Positions 45,865-54,935 of a stretch of DNA of 64,000 nucleotides are shown here, piece by piece (position 1 is the stretch's first letter; every line of letters begins with the position of its first letter). A model generated the notes under the pieces. It was not told where the DNA came from and made no database searches. It saw only the letters and a program-made list of their open reading frames with translations. The stretch spans positions 159,113-223,112 of the forward strand of contig JAHEXY010000005.1 in the NCBI GenBank assembly GCA_023251875.1. Reading direction: 5' to 3'. The translations under genes and the position numbers were made by a program. This DNA comes from Bacteroidota bacterium. GTDB taxonomy: Bacteria > Bacteroidota > Bacteroidia > JAHEXY01.

Positions 45865-46073
45865 TATTTTTTTACTTTTTTATTAAGCAAAGATTTCAAG
45901 ACATTAACATCACTTGAAAAAGATTTTTTCTCTTTCTTACTATTTTGATAATTTTCTTTAATCTCATCCCGTCTTGCTTCTATCAAATATTTTTCAAGTA
46001 ATAAATGAAGTTCTTCCTTTTCATCCATAGAAAGCGTTTTTACCTGTTCAATTATTTCACTAAAGTTTTTCAT
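45864..46073 (-). CDS. Antitoxin partner of the RelE/YafQ-type toxin
   Basis: A 69-residue charged protein (ITQ-like opening, then VKTLSMDEKEELHLLLEKYLIEARRDEIKENYQNSKKEKKSF). Size, the one-base overlap with the toxin and the basic disordered C-terminus fit an antitoxin. The pair separates fabH from accB. Confidence 0.78.
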   Translation of the reverse strand: MKNFSEIIEQVKTLSMDEKEELHLLLEKYLIEARRDEIKENYQNSKKEKKSFSSDVNVLKSLLNKKVKK

Positions 46074-46114
46074 ATTACTTCATTTTTCAATTCTTAATTC
46101 CTAATTCTACATTC

Positions 46115-47113
46115 TTAATTTGTATTATATGCCCACTTCAAATAAATGGCTCCCCAAGTAAATCCTCCTCCAAAAGCGGAGAGAATAATATTATCACCTT
46201 TTTTCAATTGCTTTTCCCACTCCCATAAACAAAGCGGAATAGTGCCATTGGTTGTGTTGCCATATCTTTCAATATTGAGCATTACCTTTTCTGGTCCTAA
46301 TCCCATGCGCTCTGCAGTGGCATCAATAATTCTTTTGTTTGCCTGATGCGGAACAAGCCAAGCTACATCTTCGGCTTTTAAATTATTTTTTTTCATTATT
46401 TCTTCTGAAACACCAGCCATGCCCATTACAGCAAATTTAAATACCGGTTTGCCTTCTTGGTACACATAATGTTCTCGAGCATCAACTGTTTCATGAGAAG
46501 CTGGTTTAACAGACCCTCCGGCTTTTTGGTGTAAATAATGCCTACCGGAACCATCACTTCTTAAAATAGAATCTATAATTCCTACGCCATCTTCGCTAGG
46601 CTCTAACAATACTGCTCCAGCTCCATCACCAAAAATAATGCAAGTAGCTCTATCTGTATAATCAATTATAGAAGACATTTTATCAGCCCCAACAACAACA
46701 ATTTTTTTATAGGCTCCCGTTTCAATAAATTTTGAAGCGGTGGCAAGTGCATAAATAAATCCGGAACAAGCTGCATTTAAATCGTAACCAAAAGCATGTG
46801 TTGCTCCAATTTTATCGCATATTACATTGGCTGTTGCCGGAAATTGCATATCCGGTGTAACCGTTGCACAAATAAGCATATCAATTTCTTTGGGAGATAT
46901 GCCGCGCTTCTCACAAATACCCATTACGGCATGTACTGCCATATCAGAAGTACCAAGTCCAATACCTTTTAATATTCTTCTTTCTTTAATACCGGTACGA
47001 GCCATAATCCATTCATCGTTGGTATCCACCATTTTTTCTAATTCCAGATTGCTTAAAACAAATTCAGGAACCCAAGCATCAATGGCTGTTATGGCGGCTC
47101 TTATTTTACTCAT
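46115..47113 (-). CDS. fabH: 3-oxoacyl-ACP synthase III
   Basis: A 332-residue FabH, the condensing enzyme that starts type II fatty acid synthesis. The catalytic triad is readable: C116 in DLNAACSGFIYAL, His in WLVPHQANKRI and Asn in ERYGNTTNGTIP. It overlaps the plsX stop by one base (TAATG), so the two are translationally coupled. GNTTNG replaces the more common GNTSAA but keeps the catalytic Asn. Confidence 0.96.
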   Translation of the reverse strand: MSKIRAAITAIDAWVPEFVLSNLELEKMVDTNDEWIMARTGIKERRILKGIGLGTSDMAVHAVMGICEKRGISPKEIDMLICATVTPDMQFPATANVICDKIGATHAFGYDLNAACSGFIYALATASKFIETGAYKKIVVVGADKMSSIIDYTDRATCIIFGDGAGAVLLEPSEDGVGIIDSILRSDGSGRHYLHQKAGGSVKPASHETVDAREHYVYQEGKPVFKFAVMGMAGVSEEIMKKNNLKAEDVAWLVPHQANKRIIDATAERMGLGPEKVMLNIERYGNTTNGTIPLCLWEWEKQLKKGDNIILSAFGGGFTWGAIYLKWAYNTN

Positions 47114-48057
47114 TAGTTATGATTGAATGCTTGGTTAATTTTTTGACTTAGCTTGGCTTCGGCAATATCTCTAGCCAACAAAATCATATTTTTTATCGCT
47201 TTTGCATTTGAAATACCATGCCCAACAAGTACTGTTGAATTTATTCCAAGTATAGGAGAACCACCATAATTTTCATAATTAAATTTATCAAAATAGGCAT
47301 CTGAAATTTTTCTCCTTTTTAATAAAGTATAAAATGCTTCTGCTTCTTTTAAAACTACATTTCCGGTAAATCCATCACAAACAATTACATCAGCTTTATC
47401 TCCAAATAAATCTCGGCCTTCAATATTTCCAATAAATTGAAAATCATTTGAAGCTTTCATTAAATGATGTGTACTTTGAGCCAATACATTGCCTTTTTCT
47501 TCTTCTTCTCCTATGTTTAATAAACCAACTTTGGGATTGGCTATATTATAAACATGCTTGGCATATAAGGATCCCAATATGCCAAATTGATACAATACAT
47601 CTGGCTTACAGTCTGCATTCGCACCCACATCAAGAATAATTCCTACACTACCATCTTCTCTTGGTAAAACAGAAGTAACACATGGCCTAATAATTCCGGG
47701 AATGGTATTGAGTGTATACAATGAACCAACAAGCATAGCTCCGGTATTTCCGGAACTTGCAAAGGCGTCTATTTTATTTTCTTTGAGTAATCGAAACCCA
47801 ATGGCAATACTTGAATCGGGCTTTCGAGAATAGGTTTTCACAGGATGTTCTCCCATGCCTATTATAGAACTTGAAGGAAAAAGCTCAAAGAGTGATGCAT
47901 CTATATTCTCTTCTTTGAAATAATTATTTATAACACTAACATCACCAATTAAAACAAGTTTAATGTGTGATGCTAATTCTTTAGAAGCAAGTATAGCACC
48001 TTCTAAAGTAGCTTGTGGGGCAAAATCTCCCCCCATTACATCAAGGCCAATCCTCAT
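47113..48057 (-). CDS. plsX: Phosphate acyltransferase PlsX
   Basis: A 314-residue PlsX, which converts acyl-ACP to acyl phosphate for phospholipid synthesis. It starts MRIGLDVMGGDFAPQATLEGA and contains ASSGNTGAMLVGSLYTL, LDVGANADCKPDVLYQFGILGSLYA and VCDGFTGNVVLK. It sits in the standard rpmF-plsX-fabH order. Confidence 0.96.
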   Translation of the reverse strand: MRIGLDVMGGDFAPQATLEGAILASKELASHIKLVLIGDVSVINNYFKEENIDASLFELFPSSSIIGMGEHPVKTYSRKPDSSIAIGFRLLKENKIDAFASSGNTGAMLVGSLYTLNTIPGIIRPCVTSVLPREDGSVGIILDVGANADCKPDVLYQFGILGSLYAKHVYNIANPKVGLLNIGEEEEKGNVLAQSTHHLMKASNDFQFIGNIEGRDLFGDKADVIVCDGFTGNVVLKEAEAFYTLLKRRKISDAYFDKFNYENYGGSPILGINSTVLVGHGISNAKAIKNMILLARDIAEAKLSQKINQAFNHN

Positions 48058-48107
48058 AGGTTACAGGATTGTGTTAGCACTAATTAGAATTAACAAGGGC
48101 TGATACC

Positions 48108-48293
48108 TTAAACAGCTGCATTTTTTTCAACAGCTTGCTTACCTCTATATGAGCCACATTCTGGACATACATGATGGTATTCAACTGATGCACCACAACC
48201 AGAACATGTTGATAAGGTTGGCGCAACCGATTTAAAATTAGCCCTTCTTGATGCTGTTCTCGCTTTAGAGAATCGGTGTTTAGGATTTGGCAT
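48108..48293 (-). CDS. rpmF: 50S ribosomal protein L32
   Basis: A 61-residue L32 with the zinc-binding type of cysteine set: C30, C33, C43 and C46 (STCSGCGASVEYHHVCPECGSYRG). The basic N-terminus PNPKHRFSKARTASRRANF is typical. It lies between the DUF177 gene and plsX, the widespread bacterial arrangement. Confidence 0.97.
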   Translation of the reverse strand: MPNPKHRFSKARTASRRANFKSVAPTLSTCSGCGASVEYHHVCPECGSYRGKQAVEKNAAV

Positions 48294-48317
48294 AGTAAAA
48301 CAATTTAAAATTCAAAT

Positions 48318-48833
48318 TTATAATTGTAGATTTTTAAGTACCTCCCATCTAGGGTCCATTGTGGTACTTTTTTTATCTCCTTTTAATTCATTTAATTTTT
48401 GCAATACCAATTGATTGCAATCTTTCTCATTTTCATGGGTTTTGCGCTGAGGCATACTTAAATGAATAAATTCATATAAATAAGGCGCTATATTTATTTC
48501 TTGAGTGCCGTGTGGCAATACAATTATTTCTTCTGTTTCTTCTTCAAAAGTTTTATCTCCAAACTTCACAATCAATTTTTCTGTATTTTCTAATGCCACT
48601 TTTATCTCATCAGAACATCTATCACATTCAGAAATTACCTCGCCCTTTATTCCAAAATCAAAAACCAACATAGTAGAATGTTTATCTACTACCACTTCAA
48701 TGTTTATTTTGGCATTTTGAATAACAGAATGCTCAAACTCTTTAAAAAATGGAGCCTCTGCTACATAAGAAAATGAATTCTTACCTGGCCTTAGACTACT
48801 AAAAGGGATTATATATTCACTAAAAACTGTCAA
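48318..48833 (-). CDS. DUF177 (YceD-like) protein
   Basis: About 171 residues from a TTG at 48833. The open frame has an ATG at 48908, but a complete promoter (48853-48883) lies inside that extension, so translation should begin downstream of it; the TTG leads into VFSEYIIPFSSLRPGKNSF, the start of the conserved domain. Two CxxC-like cysteines appear in SECDRCSDEI. DUF177 proteins accompany rpmF and are linked to 23S rRNA accumulation in other bacteria. Confidence 0.85.
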   Translation of the reverse strand: MTVFSEYIIPFSSLRPGKNSFSYVAEAPFFKEFEHSVIQNAKINIEVVVDKHSTMLVFDFGIKGEVISECDRCSDEIKVALENTEKLIVKFGDKTFEEETEEIIVLPHGTQEINIAPYLYEFIHLSMPQRKTHENEKDCNQLVLQKLNELKGDKKSTTMDPRWEVLKNLQL

Positions 48834-48852
48834 AACTTTTAAATAAAGACTG

Positions 48853-48883
48853 CAAATGTAAGGATTTTTATCTGCCTTCGCAA
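48853..48883 (-). promoter_or_regulatory. Promoter of the DUF177-rpmF-plsX-fabH operon
   Basis: Minus strand: TTG (48883-48881), 20 bases, TACATTTG (48860-48853). This is a complete consensus match. It predicts transcription start near 48848, about 15 bases before the proposed TTG start codon. Confidence 0.65.
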
Positions 48884-48933
48884 GTTTAGTGAGTCCCCAT
48901 TCTAGCAAGCAGACGCATTAACACTCAAAAAGG

Positions 48934-48964
48934 TTGCCTGACGTTTCTTTAAAACTTACATTTG
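48934..48964 (+). promoter_or_regulatory. Promoter of rbfA, divergent from the DUF177 promoter
   Basis: TTG (48934-48936), 20 bases, TACATTTG (48957-48964). It has the same -7 octamer and the same spacing as the divergent promoter 51 bases away. Confidence 0.65.
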
Positions 48965-49009
48965 TAAACTTTATTTAGAAACATAGCACAAAATTAGGGC
49001 TTTTATTTT

Positions 49010-49351
49010 ATGAATGCCACCAAAAACCAAAAGATATCCAGGCTTATACAAAAAACCTTAGGAGAATATTTTCAGCAACAAGCAAGAAATATGTTGGGCA
49101 GTGCTACGATGGTTACCGTAACCGTTGTACGTTTAAGTCCTGATTCTGGAGTGGCTAAAATCTATTTGAGCCTATTTGGCTCAGGTGATAAACAAAAAGC
49201 CTTGGAAATAATACGTACAAAAGCTAAAGAGATAAGAAGAGAAGTAGGTATAAAAGTAAAAAACCAGATTAGAATTATTCCGGAATTGATTTTTTATATT
49301 GATGATTCACTTGATTATGCTGAAAAAATTGAAAGTTTATTGAAGAACTAG
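49010..49351 (+). CDS. rbfA: 30S ribosome-binding factor A
   Basis: A 113-residue KH-like protein matching RbfA: SRLIQKTLGEYFQQQARNMLGSATMVTVTVVRLSPDSGVAKIYLSLFG, and the C-terminal RIIPELIFYIDDSLDYAEKIESLL. It assists late 16S rRNA maturation, especially in the cold. It has its own promoter (48934-48964). Confidence 0.93.
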   Translation: MNATKNQKISRLIQKTLGEYFQQQARNMLGSATMVTVTVVRLSPDSGVAKIYLSLFGSGDKQKALEIIRTKAKEIRREVGIKVKNQIRIIPELIFYIDDSLDYAEKIESLLKN

Positions 49352-49440
49352 TTATTAGTTTTTTGTTATTAGTTGTTAGTGGAGACACCATTTTATTTTT
49401 AACAACGTATAACGAATAACTAACAACGAATAACTAATAT
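49349..49440. repeat. Inverted cluster of TAACTAACAACGAATAAC-type repeat units
   Basis: The right half (49401-49440) has two to three units related to AACGAATAACTAACAACG. The left half (49349-49380) carries inverted, more diverged units (GTTATTAGTTGTTAGT). Single relatives lie at 2555-2597 and 30725-30752. The cluster fills the gap between rbfA and the methyltransferase gene. Confidence 0.55.
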
Positions 49441-49442
49441 GT

Positions 49443-50252
49443 ATGCATTACGATCCCATTAAAAGAACATTAGGTTCATTTTTTAATCAATCTCCCATAC
49501 TTCGTAAATTATTTTATTATTTGCTCGATTTATTGCTTTTGCGTTCTTGGCATATTCATAAAGAATTTAAAAATTGGTCTATTGGCAAAACGGATAAACA
49601 ACTTAATATTTTGGACGCGGGTTCAGGTTTTGGCCAGTATAGTTATTACATGTCTGGTTTTAGCAATAAATGGAATATTTTATCGGTAGATGTAAAAGAA
49701 GAACAAGTACAAGATTGCAATCAATTTTTTCGAAAAATTGGTCGTGCCAATGTTCTTTTTAAAGTAGGAGATTTAACAAAATTTTCGGACCCTGAAAAAT
49801 TTCAAATGGTATTATGTGTGGATGTAATGGAGCATATTTTAGAAGATGTTGAAGTGTTTAAGAATTTCTATGCATCTATGCAACCAGGAGCTATGTTGCT
49901 TATTTCAACGCCATCTGACCAAGGTGGATCGGATGTGCAAGAAGAAGGGGATGGATCTTTTATTGAAGAACACGTAAGGGATGGCTACAACATGCAAGAC
50001 ATTGAAAGAAAATTGAAATCTGTGGGTTTTTCAAAAGTTGAAGCAAAATATTCTTATGGCAGTCCCGGAAAAATTTCATGGAAACTTTCGATGAAATACC
50101 CTATTACTTTATTGGGTTATAGTAAATTGTTTTTTATCCTTCTTCCCTTTTATTTTTTAATAGCTTATCCCATTGCTTTTGTATTAAATTACATGGATGT
50201 AAATGGCAATCATGCAACAGGTACCGGGCTTATTGTTAAGGCTTGGAAGTAG
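49443..50252 (+). CDS. Class I SAM-dependent methyltransferase
   Basis: A 269-residue methyltransferase: motif I LNILDAGSGFGQYSYYM (~residues 55-70), VLCVDVMEHILEDVEVF (motif II/III region) and QPGAMLLISTPS. A hydrophobic C-terminal segment (~residues 225-250) suggests membrane association. The substrate is unknown; a quinone, lipid or glycan precursor is possible. Confidence 0.88.
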   Translation: MHYDPIKRTLGSFFNQSPILRKLFYYLLDLLLLRSWHIHKEFKNWSIGKTDKQLNILDAGSGFGQYSYYMSGFSNKWNILSVDVKEEQVQDCNQFFRKIGRANVLFKVGDLTKFSDPEKFQMVLCVDVMEHILEDVEVFKNFYASMQPGAMLLISTPSDQGGSDVQEEGDGSFIEEHVRDGYNMQDIERKLKSVGFSKVEAKYSYGSPGKISWKLSMKYPITLLGYSKLFFILLPFYFLIAYPIAFVLNYMDVNGNHATGTGLIVKAWK

Positions 50253-50254
50253 AT

Positions 50255-50854
50255 TTATGCCTCTACTGCTTCAACAGATTTTACTTCAGGCATCATTTGT
50301 TTAAGGAGGTTTTCAATACCTGATTTTAAGGTCATTTGAGAAGAAGGGCATCCGCTACACGAGCCTTGTAGTACAACTTTTACAATGCCGTCTTCAAAAG
50401 CTTTAAATGAAATTAAGCCCCCATCTTGTTCAACAGCCGGTCTAACATATTCGTCTAGTAGGGCCATTATTTTGTGTTCGGCTTCTCCAAATTGATCTAT
50501 GGCTATTTGAGATTCAGCATGTAAATTTTGCGTTGATACGACATCGTTAAATACAAAATTTCCTTCTCTTAAGTACGACTGAATAAATTCTCTTAATGGG
50601 GTCATAATTTCGTCCCATTCTACATCGTCTGTTTTGGTAACAGTAACAAAATTGCTCGAAAAGAATAAGCTTTTTACAAATGGCATTTCAAATAATGCTA
50701 GGGCAAGGGGAGCATTTTTAAGTGTTGTTGAGTCGGCTGAAAATTCATAAGAATCTCCATTTGTGATAAAAAAACTACTCGATACAAATTTCATTGAAGA
50801 TGGGTTAGGAGTAGATTCTCCGTATACAGTGGTGTATTTATAATCGTTTTGCAT
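50255..50854 (-). CDS. NifU/Nfu-type iron-sulfur cluster carrier
   Basis: A 199-residue protein: an N-terminal Nfu_N domain (ESTPNPSSMKFVSSSFFI, residues ~13-100) and a C-terminal NifU-like domain with C166-x-x-C169 (GSCSGCPSSQMTLKSGIENLL). It delivers Fe-S clusters to target enzymes. It converges on the methyltransferase gene with two bases between. Confidence 0.94.
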   Translation of the reverse strand: MQNDYKYTTVYGESTPNPSSMKFVSSSFFITNGDSYEFSADSTTLKNAPLALALFEMPFVKSLFFSSNFVTVTKTDDVEWDEIMTPLREFIQSYLREGNFVFNDVVSTQNLHAESQIAIDQFGEAEHKIMALLDEYVRPAVEQDGGLISFKAFEDGIVKVVLQGSCSGCPSSQMTLKSGIENLLKQMMPEVKSVEAVEA

Positions 50855-50999
50855 GAATTTTATTTTAAGATGAAAAGTTTTTTGTAAAATATTTTTAAAA
50901 TACTGTAACCTATTTTTAAAAATAACGTATAAAATTACTAAAACATTAATGATCTACAGCAAAAGCTTGTAAATACTAACAATTTTACCTATTATATAT

Positions 51000-51224
51000 A
51001 TGATGGTTGCCGTTCTTAATATAGCTGTATCATTAACAATCTCTACAGGTAATGTATCTGATAAACAAATAGCCGATATAGATGAAATTAACCAAAAAGA
51101 AATCGTATCGGAGATTCAAGCTGAATATTGCATTACAAATATTCCTTCTGCATTGCTTGTTAATTCGCCTACAGAAGATGAGGTTTTTATAAAAGATAGT
51201 AATAAATATATTTTACTTAAATAA
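51000..51224 (+). CDS. Small hypothetical protein, possibly exported
   Basis: A 74-residue ORF with a short hydrophobic N-terminus (MMVAVLNIAVSLTISTG) and an acidic body. No family is recognised. It precedes the TPR gene by 32 bases on the same strand and may be co-transcribed. Confidence 0.45.
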   Translation: MMVAVLNIAVSLTISTGNVSDKQIADIDEINQKEIVSEIQAEYCITNIPSALLVNSPTEDEVFIKDSNKYILLK

Positions 51225-51256
51225 GCCTGCATGTTGAAAATTTAATACTTAAAACT

Positions 51257-51745
51257 ATGAAAGCTGCCGTGGATAATTTAAATACTTTTGCCTCAAGAAG
51301 GGGTAGTTGTATTGTTAATCTGTTTATATATAGTGTTTTATGCTTATTTTTAGTCCCTGTTTTAACTAAAGCGCAATCGTCAGATAAAGATGAATTTTAT
51401 GTTGAAAAATATTTCAATCTTCATCTGTCAGAAGGAGAGCGATTTATGTATGAATCTGCTATAAAAGAAAGTAGCCGAAGAATTGCTGAAAATGAAACGG
51501 ATTATACTGCTTATTTTGAAAGAGGTCTTGCTTATGCGGCATTGGGCATATATGTTAATGCAATAAAAGATTATTCTCAAGCGATAGCTTTAAATCCATC
51601 TCTTGGAGAAGCCTATTACAATAGAGCCTTAGCTAAAGGTCGTTTTGGCTATAATAAAGAATCGTGTAGTGATTTAAAAAAGGCCATAGAGTTTGGTGTT
51701 GAAGAGGCTAAAACCTTATGCGATACTTATTGCTACGAGAACTGA
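51257..51745 (+). CDS. Exported tetratricopeptide repeat protein
   Basis: A 162-residue protein. An internal hydrophobic segment (residues ~20-40, ending LTKAQSS) acts as a signal peptide. Two TPR units follow (~85-160): DYTAYFERGLAYAALGIYVNAIKDYSQAIALNPSLGEAYYNRALAKGRFGYNKESCSDLKKAIEFG. It is a likely periplasmic protein-protein interaction module. Confidence 0.82.
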   Translation: MKAAVDNLNTFASRRGSCIVNLFIYSVLCLFLVPVLTKAQSSDKDEFYVEKYFNLHLSEGERFMYESAIKESSRRIAENETDYTAYFERGLAYAALGIYVNAIKDYSQAIALNPSLGEAYYNRALAKGRFGYNKESCSDLKKAIEFGVEEAKTLCDTYCYEN

Positions 51746-51812
51746 AAAATAGATTTTTATACTACATGCTACATGATGCTATGCTTTAAATCACTCAGCA
51801 TGGGAAGGATTA

Positions 51813-54173
51813 TTAAAACGTAGAATGTAAACTAAGTACAATGTTCCTTCCGGGTGCACTACAATTTGAAGCATACGTTTTATACTGCATATCAAATATA
51901 TTTTCAATAGAAAAACACATAGTAAAATTTTTAGATATGCTATAGCATGTGCTTACGTTAAATGTATACCATGCTGGAATGCCATCATACGTTGCTTGTG
52001 TTTTATTTTCTCCGATATCATTTGAATAGGAATTGGCTTTTTTTATACCCTTATACAAAATATAAAAACAATAAATACCGCTTTTAAAATGATAATTAAC
52101 ACTCATTTTTGCACTTAATGGAGCAACATAATGCTGGGGAGTTTTAGGGTTGATTACAAACCCTTTTGTATAATACAGATTTGTAGTAAAGGAAGCATAC
52201 TCTCCCATTTTAGCTGCAATTTGATATGATGCGCCATATATAAGAGCATTGCCAATATTCATGTAACGACTTAATTGAAGTGAATCAATAAGATGAATTG
52301 CTGAAGTAATAGTAGTTTCTGCAATAGTGTTTGTTTGGTAAGCAAAATAAATGGTTGGGTATAACATTAATTGATTGTCTAGTAAAGATATTCGTAACCC
52401 CAATTCATTTTTTAAACTATAGGATGGCAATAAGGAGAGATTGGGTAAATGAAAATAATTGTCATCTCGAGAAAACCTTAATAATTCGTTTTCATTAGGT
52501 AAGTGAGATGAGGTTGAAAATGTATAATTAAATAAATAATTGTTTGAAATTTTATAACTGAAAGCTGCAATTCCATTTGCCATTGTGTTTTTTTTGGACA
52601 ATGAATTGTTGTTTAAAAAAGTATAAATACTATCAATTGCTGATGCTTTTAGAGAATAATATTCCAACCTGAAGCCAAGGCTAAATTGCAATGCCGAATT
52701 AAAATGATGCGTGTAATTTATATATTCAGAAATGTTTTGCCAATAGCTACCTCCGTTAGGATATTCAGATGCAATATTTTGTTTACTATTGGTATTTATA
52801 TTCTCACTACTTGCACTACTTTGTAATTGGTCATTGTTATACGCTAGGCCATAATTGAGATGATTTTTATTATTAAAATATTTTATAAAATCAGTATGTA
52901 TTGAATAATATTGTTTGTTGTTGGTGTAACTTAATCGATCAACCGATTGAAATTGTCTTGTAATTTCTTCTTCGGTATTTCCTTCGTATGAAACGGTAAT
53001 AAAAAACTCGTCACAAAGTTTTTGTTTTTTCCAAGCATGTAATTTTGCATACGTTAAAAAATAATTTTGTGGAGCATAATACCATTCTGCATATTGAGGA
53101 TTTGTAGTGTCATTTGAATACAACCTATTTTGATTGTATATAGTTGAGAAAAGAGAGAGGTGTGCAAATAAATACAAATCTGTTTTTAAATTTAGCTTAA
53201 TTAACATGCTTTGTGTAATGTCGCTTCGTTTGTATCCGGTATAAGCTTGTAAATTCGCATCTTCATTGCTAATCAGGGTGTCAATGCCATTAATAGTAGA
53301 AGCGTAATTATTTACTTTTCCCCAATCAGCATAGCCATGAGAGCGATTGTTTCCGGTTTTGTAGGAACGAAAATTGCCAATGCTTAAACTTGTTATAGAA
53401 GCAATGTTTTTTAAATGCATATTGATGTTAATAGTAGCAGCGAGCCCCATATTAATACTGGATAGTTGAGTACAAGCATTCACGATAATTTTTTTTGTAG
53501 AGTCGTTATAACCGAATTGTGCTTGTTGTGTTTGAAAATACAACGAGCCTCCCATCGCATTATTGGTTGAAATAACAGAACTGCTATAGTTTATTAATTC
53601 TATTTGCTGAATGTTAAAAATATCTATTGGTAAAAGAGAGTGTAATTGAATGCCATCAAGTAAATAAACATTGTTTTCGGTGTTGCATCCATTAAGTATT
53701 GCACCTCCCTTAATTTGATTTTCTTTTTGCAGACTTATGTTTCCAAATAATGCTAATACATCTAAGTTTGATTGAATGGAAGAGGAGTGTATTTCATGTT
53801 CAGATAAAATAGAAATTGTAGGAGCGATGTCTTTTCTTTTTTCTGGAAAAAATGAAAAAACATGAATCCATTCATCTTCCATTAATGCATCGGGAAATAA
53901 ATTTACTTTGTAATTGTATATTTTTAGAACACTCATGGTATAAGGTCTTGTAACGTATCCTTCGTGTTCAAAAAATAAAGTATCTGTAGGTGAAAAAACA
54001 GTGATATCGGCCATTCCTTTTTGATCAGTAGTAAGCATTGTTTTTTTTTGCGTGTTATAAATTAACGTATTGGAAAGTGTGGCATTACTTACCGCATCTG
54101 TTACCGTAATTAATTGCGCATGCAAAGTGATACTAGAGACAAACAGAAATAAAATAAATATAAAACGAAGCAT
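51813..54173 (-). CDS. TonB-dependent outer membrane receptor
   Basis: A 786-residue receptor: signal peptide (~1-19), a carboxypeptidase-regulatory-like domain (~20-100, VTDAVSNATLSNTLIYNTQKKTMLTTDQKG), a plug with NNVYLLDGIQLHSLLPIDIFNIQQIELI, and a barrel ending HSTF. No SusD partner is adjacent, so uptake of iron complexes, vitamins or another ligand cannot be decided. A CAAAAATA box at 54191-54198 gives a minus-strand TATTTTTG -7 element. Confidence 0.92.
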   Translation of the reverse strand: MLRFIFILFLFVSSITLHAQLITVTDAVSNATLSNTLIYNTQKKTMLTTDQKGMADITVFSPTDTLFFEHEGYVTRPYTMSVLKIYNYKVNLFPDALMEDEWIHVFSFFPEKRKDIAPTISILSEHEIHSSSIQSNLDVLALFGNISLQKENQIKGGAILNGCNTENNVYLLDGIQLHSLLPIDIFNIQQIELINYSSSVISTNNAMGGSLYFQTQQAQFGYNDSTKKIIVNACTQLSSINMGLAATININMHLKNIASITSLSIGNFRSYKTGNNRSHGYADWGKVNNYASTINGIDTLISNEDANLQAYTGYKRSDITQSMLIKLNLKTDLYLFAHLSLFSTIYNQNRLYSNDTTNPQYAEWYYAPQNYFLTYAKLHAWKKQKLCDEFFITVSYEGNTEEEITRQFQSVDRLSYTNNKQYYSIHTDFIKYFNNKNHLNYGLAYNNDQLQSSASSENINTNSKQNIASEYPNGGSYWQNISEYINYTHHFNSALQFSLGFRLEYYSLKASAIDSIYTFLNNNSLSKKNTMANGIAAFSYKISNNYLFNYTFSTSSHLPNENELLRFSRDDNYFHLPNLSLLPSYSLKNELGLRISLLDNQLMLYPTIYFAYQTNTIAETTITSAIHLIDSLQLSRYMNIGNALIYGASYQIAAKMGEYASFTTNLYYTKGFVINPKTPQHYVAPLSAKMSVNYHFKSGIYCFYILYKGIKKANSYSNDIGENKTQATYDGIPAWYTFNVSTCYSISKNFTMCFSIENIFDMQYKTYASNCSAPGRNIVLSLHSTF

Positions 54174-54204
54174 AATAAAAAAAGAGTTTGCAAAAATACA
54201 ATAT

Positions 54205-54930
54205 TTATCCTGCTAGTTGCTCAAATACCAAATGAGATTTTACATCATGAAAGGAAGGGAGGTGAAGCTCGTAGTAATGGAGCAGTGCATGAATTAATAT
54301 TCTTCTTTCGCTTACAGATAATAATTGAATGTTAGAAGATAAATTTGAAGTTGTAAAAATATCATACAATAATTTGCTGGTTTCTTTGGGTAAAAAATAA
54401 GAATGATTGGGTAAGCTTGATGTAAACCCTCCGTGTTTTAAATCAAAAAAAGATGTAAAAAATGGTTGTGGAATTTGTGGATAAAAACCAAGGTGTTCTG
54501 TATAATTGGCAAGAAAATAAATATGGAAATTTGAAATTTGTTTTTCTTCTGTTTCCAATGACAAAATGGACTGGGCTAAAAATTCAAATAATAATGGATT
54601 GGGAGTTTCCTCATGCAAGCTTTTATACAATACTTCTGCTATAAATAATGCTATTGCATTTTTATGAAAATTAGAATAAGTAGAATGAAGAGGATGAGAA
54701 ATTTTTAATTCTTTTATTCGCTGAAGGCCTGCCGTGTTTTTATGGTATACAACTAAATCAAGTAATGACAGGGGTTGAAAAAGCCCAACTTTTGTTTTTG
54801 ATTTGGGGCTTCTAACACCGCTTACTATGTAGGATTGAATGCCAAAAATTTCAGTATATATTTTAGCAATAATACTACTGTCGGAATATTTAAGGGTATG
54901 TAAAACGATGCCGCGTGTGGTAACAAACAT
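54205..54930 (-). CDS. recO: DNA repair protein RecO
   Basis: A 241-residue RecO from the ATG at 54930 (MFVTTRGIVLHTLKYSDSSIIAKIYTEIFG). A longer ORF to 54993 would run into the end of porZ. The N-terminal OB fold (~1-80) includes SYIVSGVRSPKSKTKVGLFQPLSLLDLVVYHK. A helical C-terminus follows. It loads RecA at gaps together with RecF and RecR. It follows porZ by five bases. Confidence 0.92.
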   Translation of the reverse strand: MFVTTRGIVLHTLKYSDSSIIAKIYTEIFGIQSYIVSGVRSPKSKTKVGLFQPLSLLDLVVYHKNTAGLQRIKELKISHPLHSTYSNFHKNAIALFIAEVLYKSLHEETPNPLLFEFLAQSILSLETEEKQISNFHIYFLANYTEHLGFYPQIPQPFFTSFFDLKHGGFTSSLPNHSYFLPKETSKLLYDIFTTSNLSSNIQLLSVSERRILIHALLHYYELHLPSFHDVKSHLVFEQLAG

Positions 54931-54935
54931 AGCTA

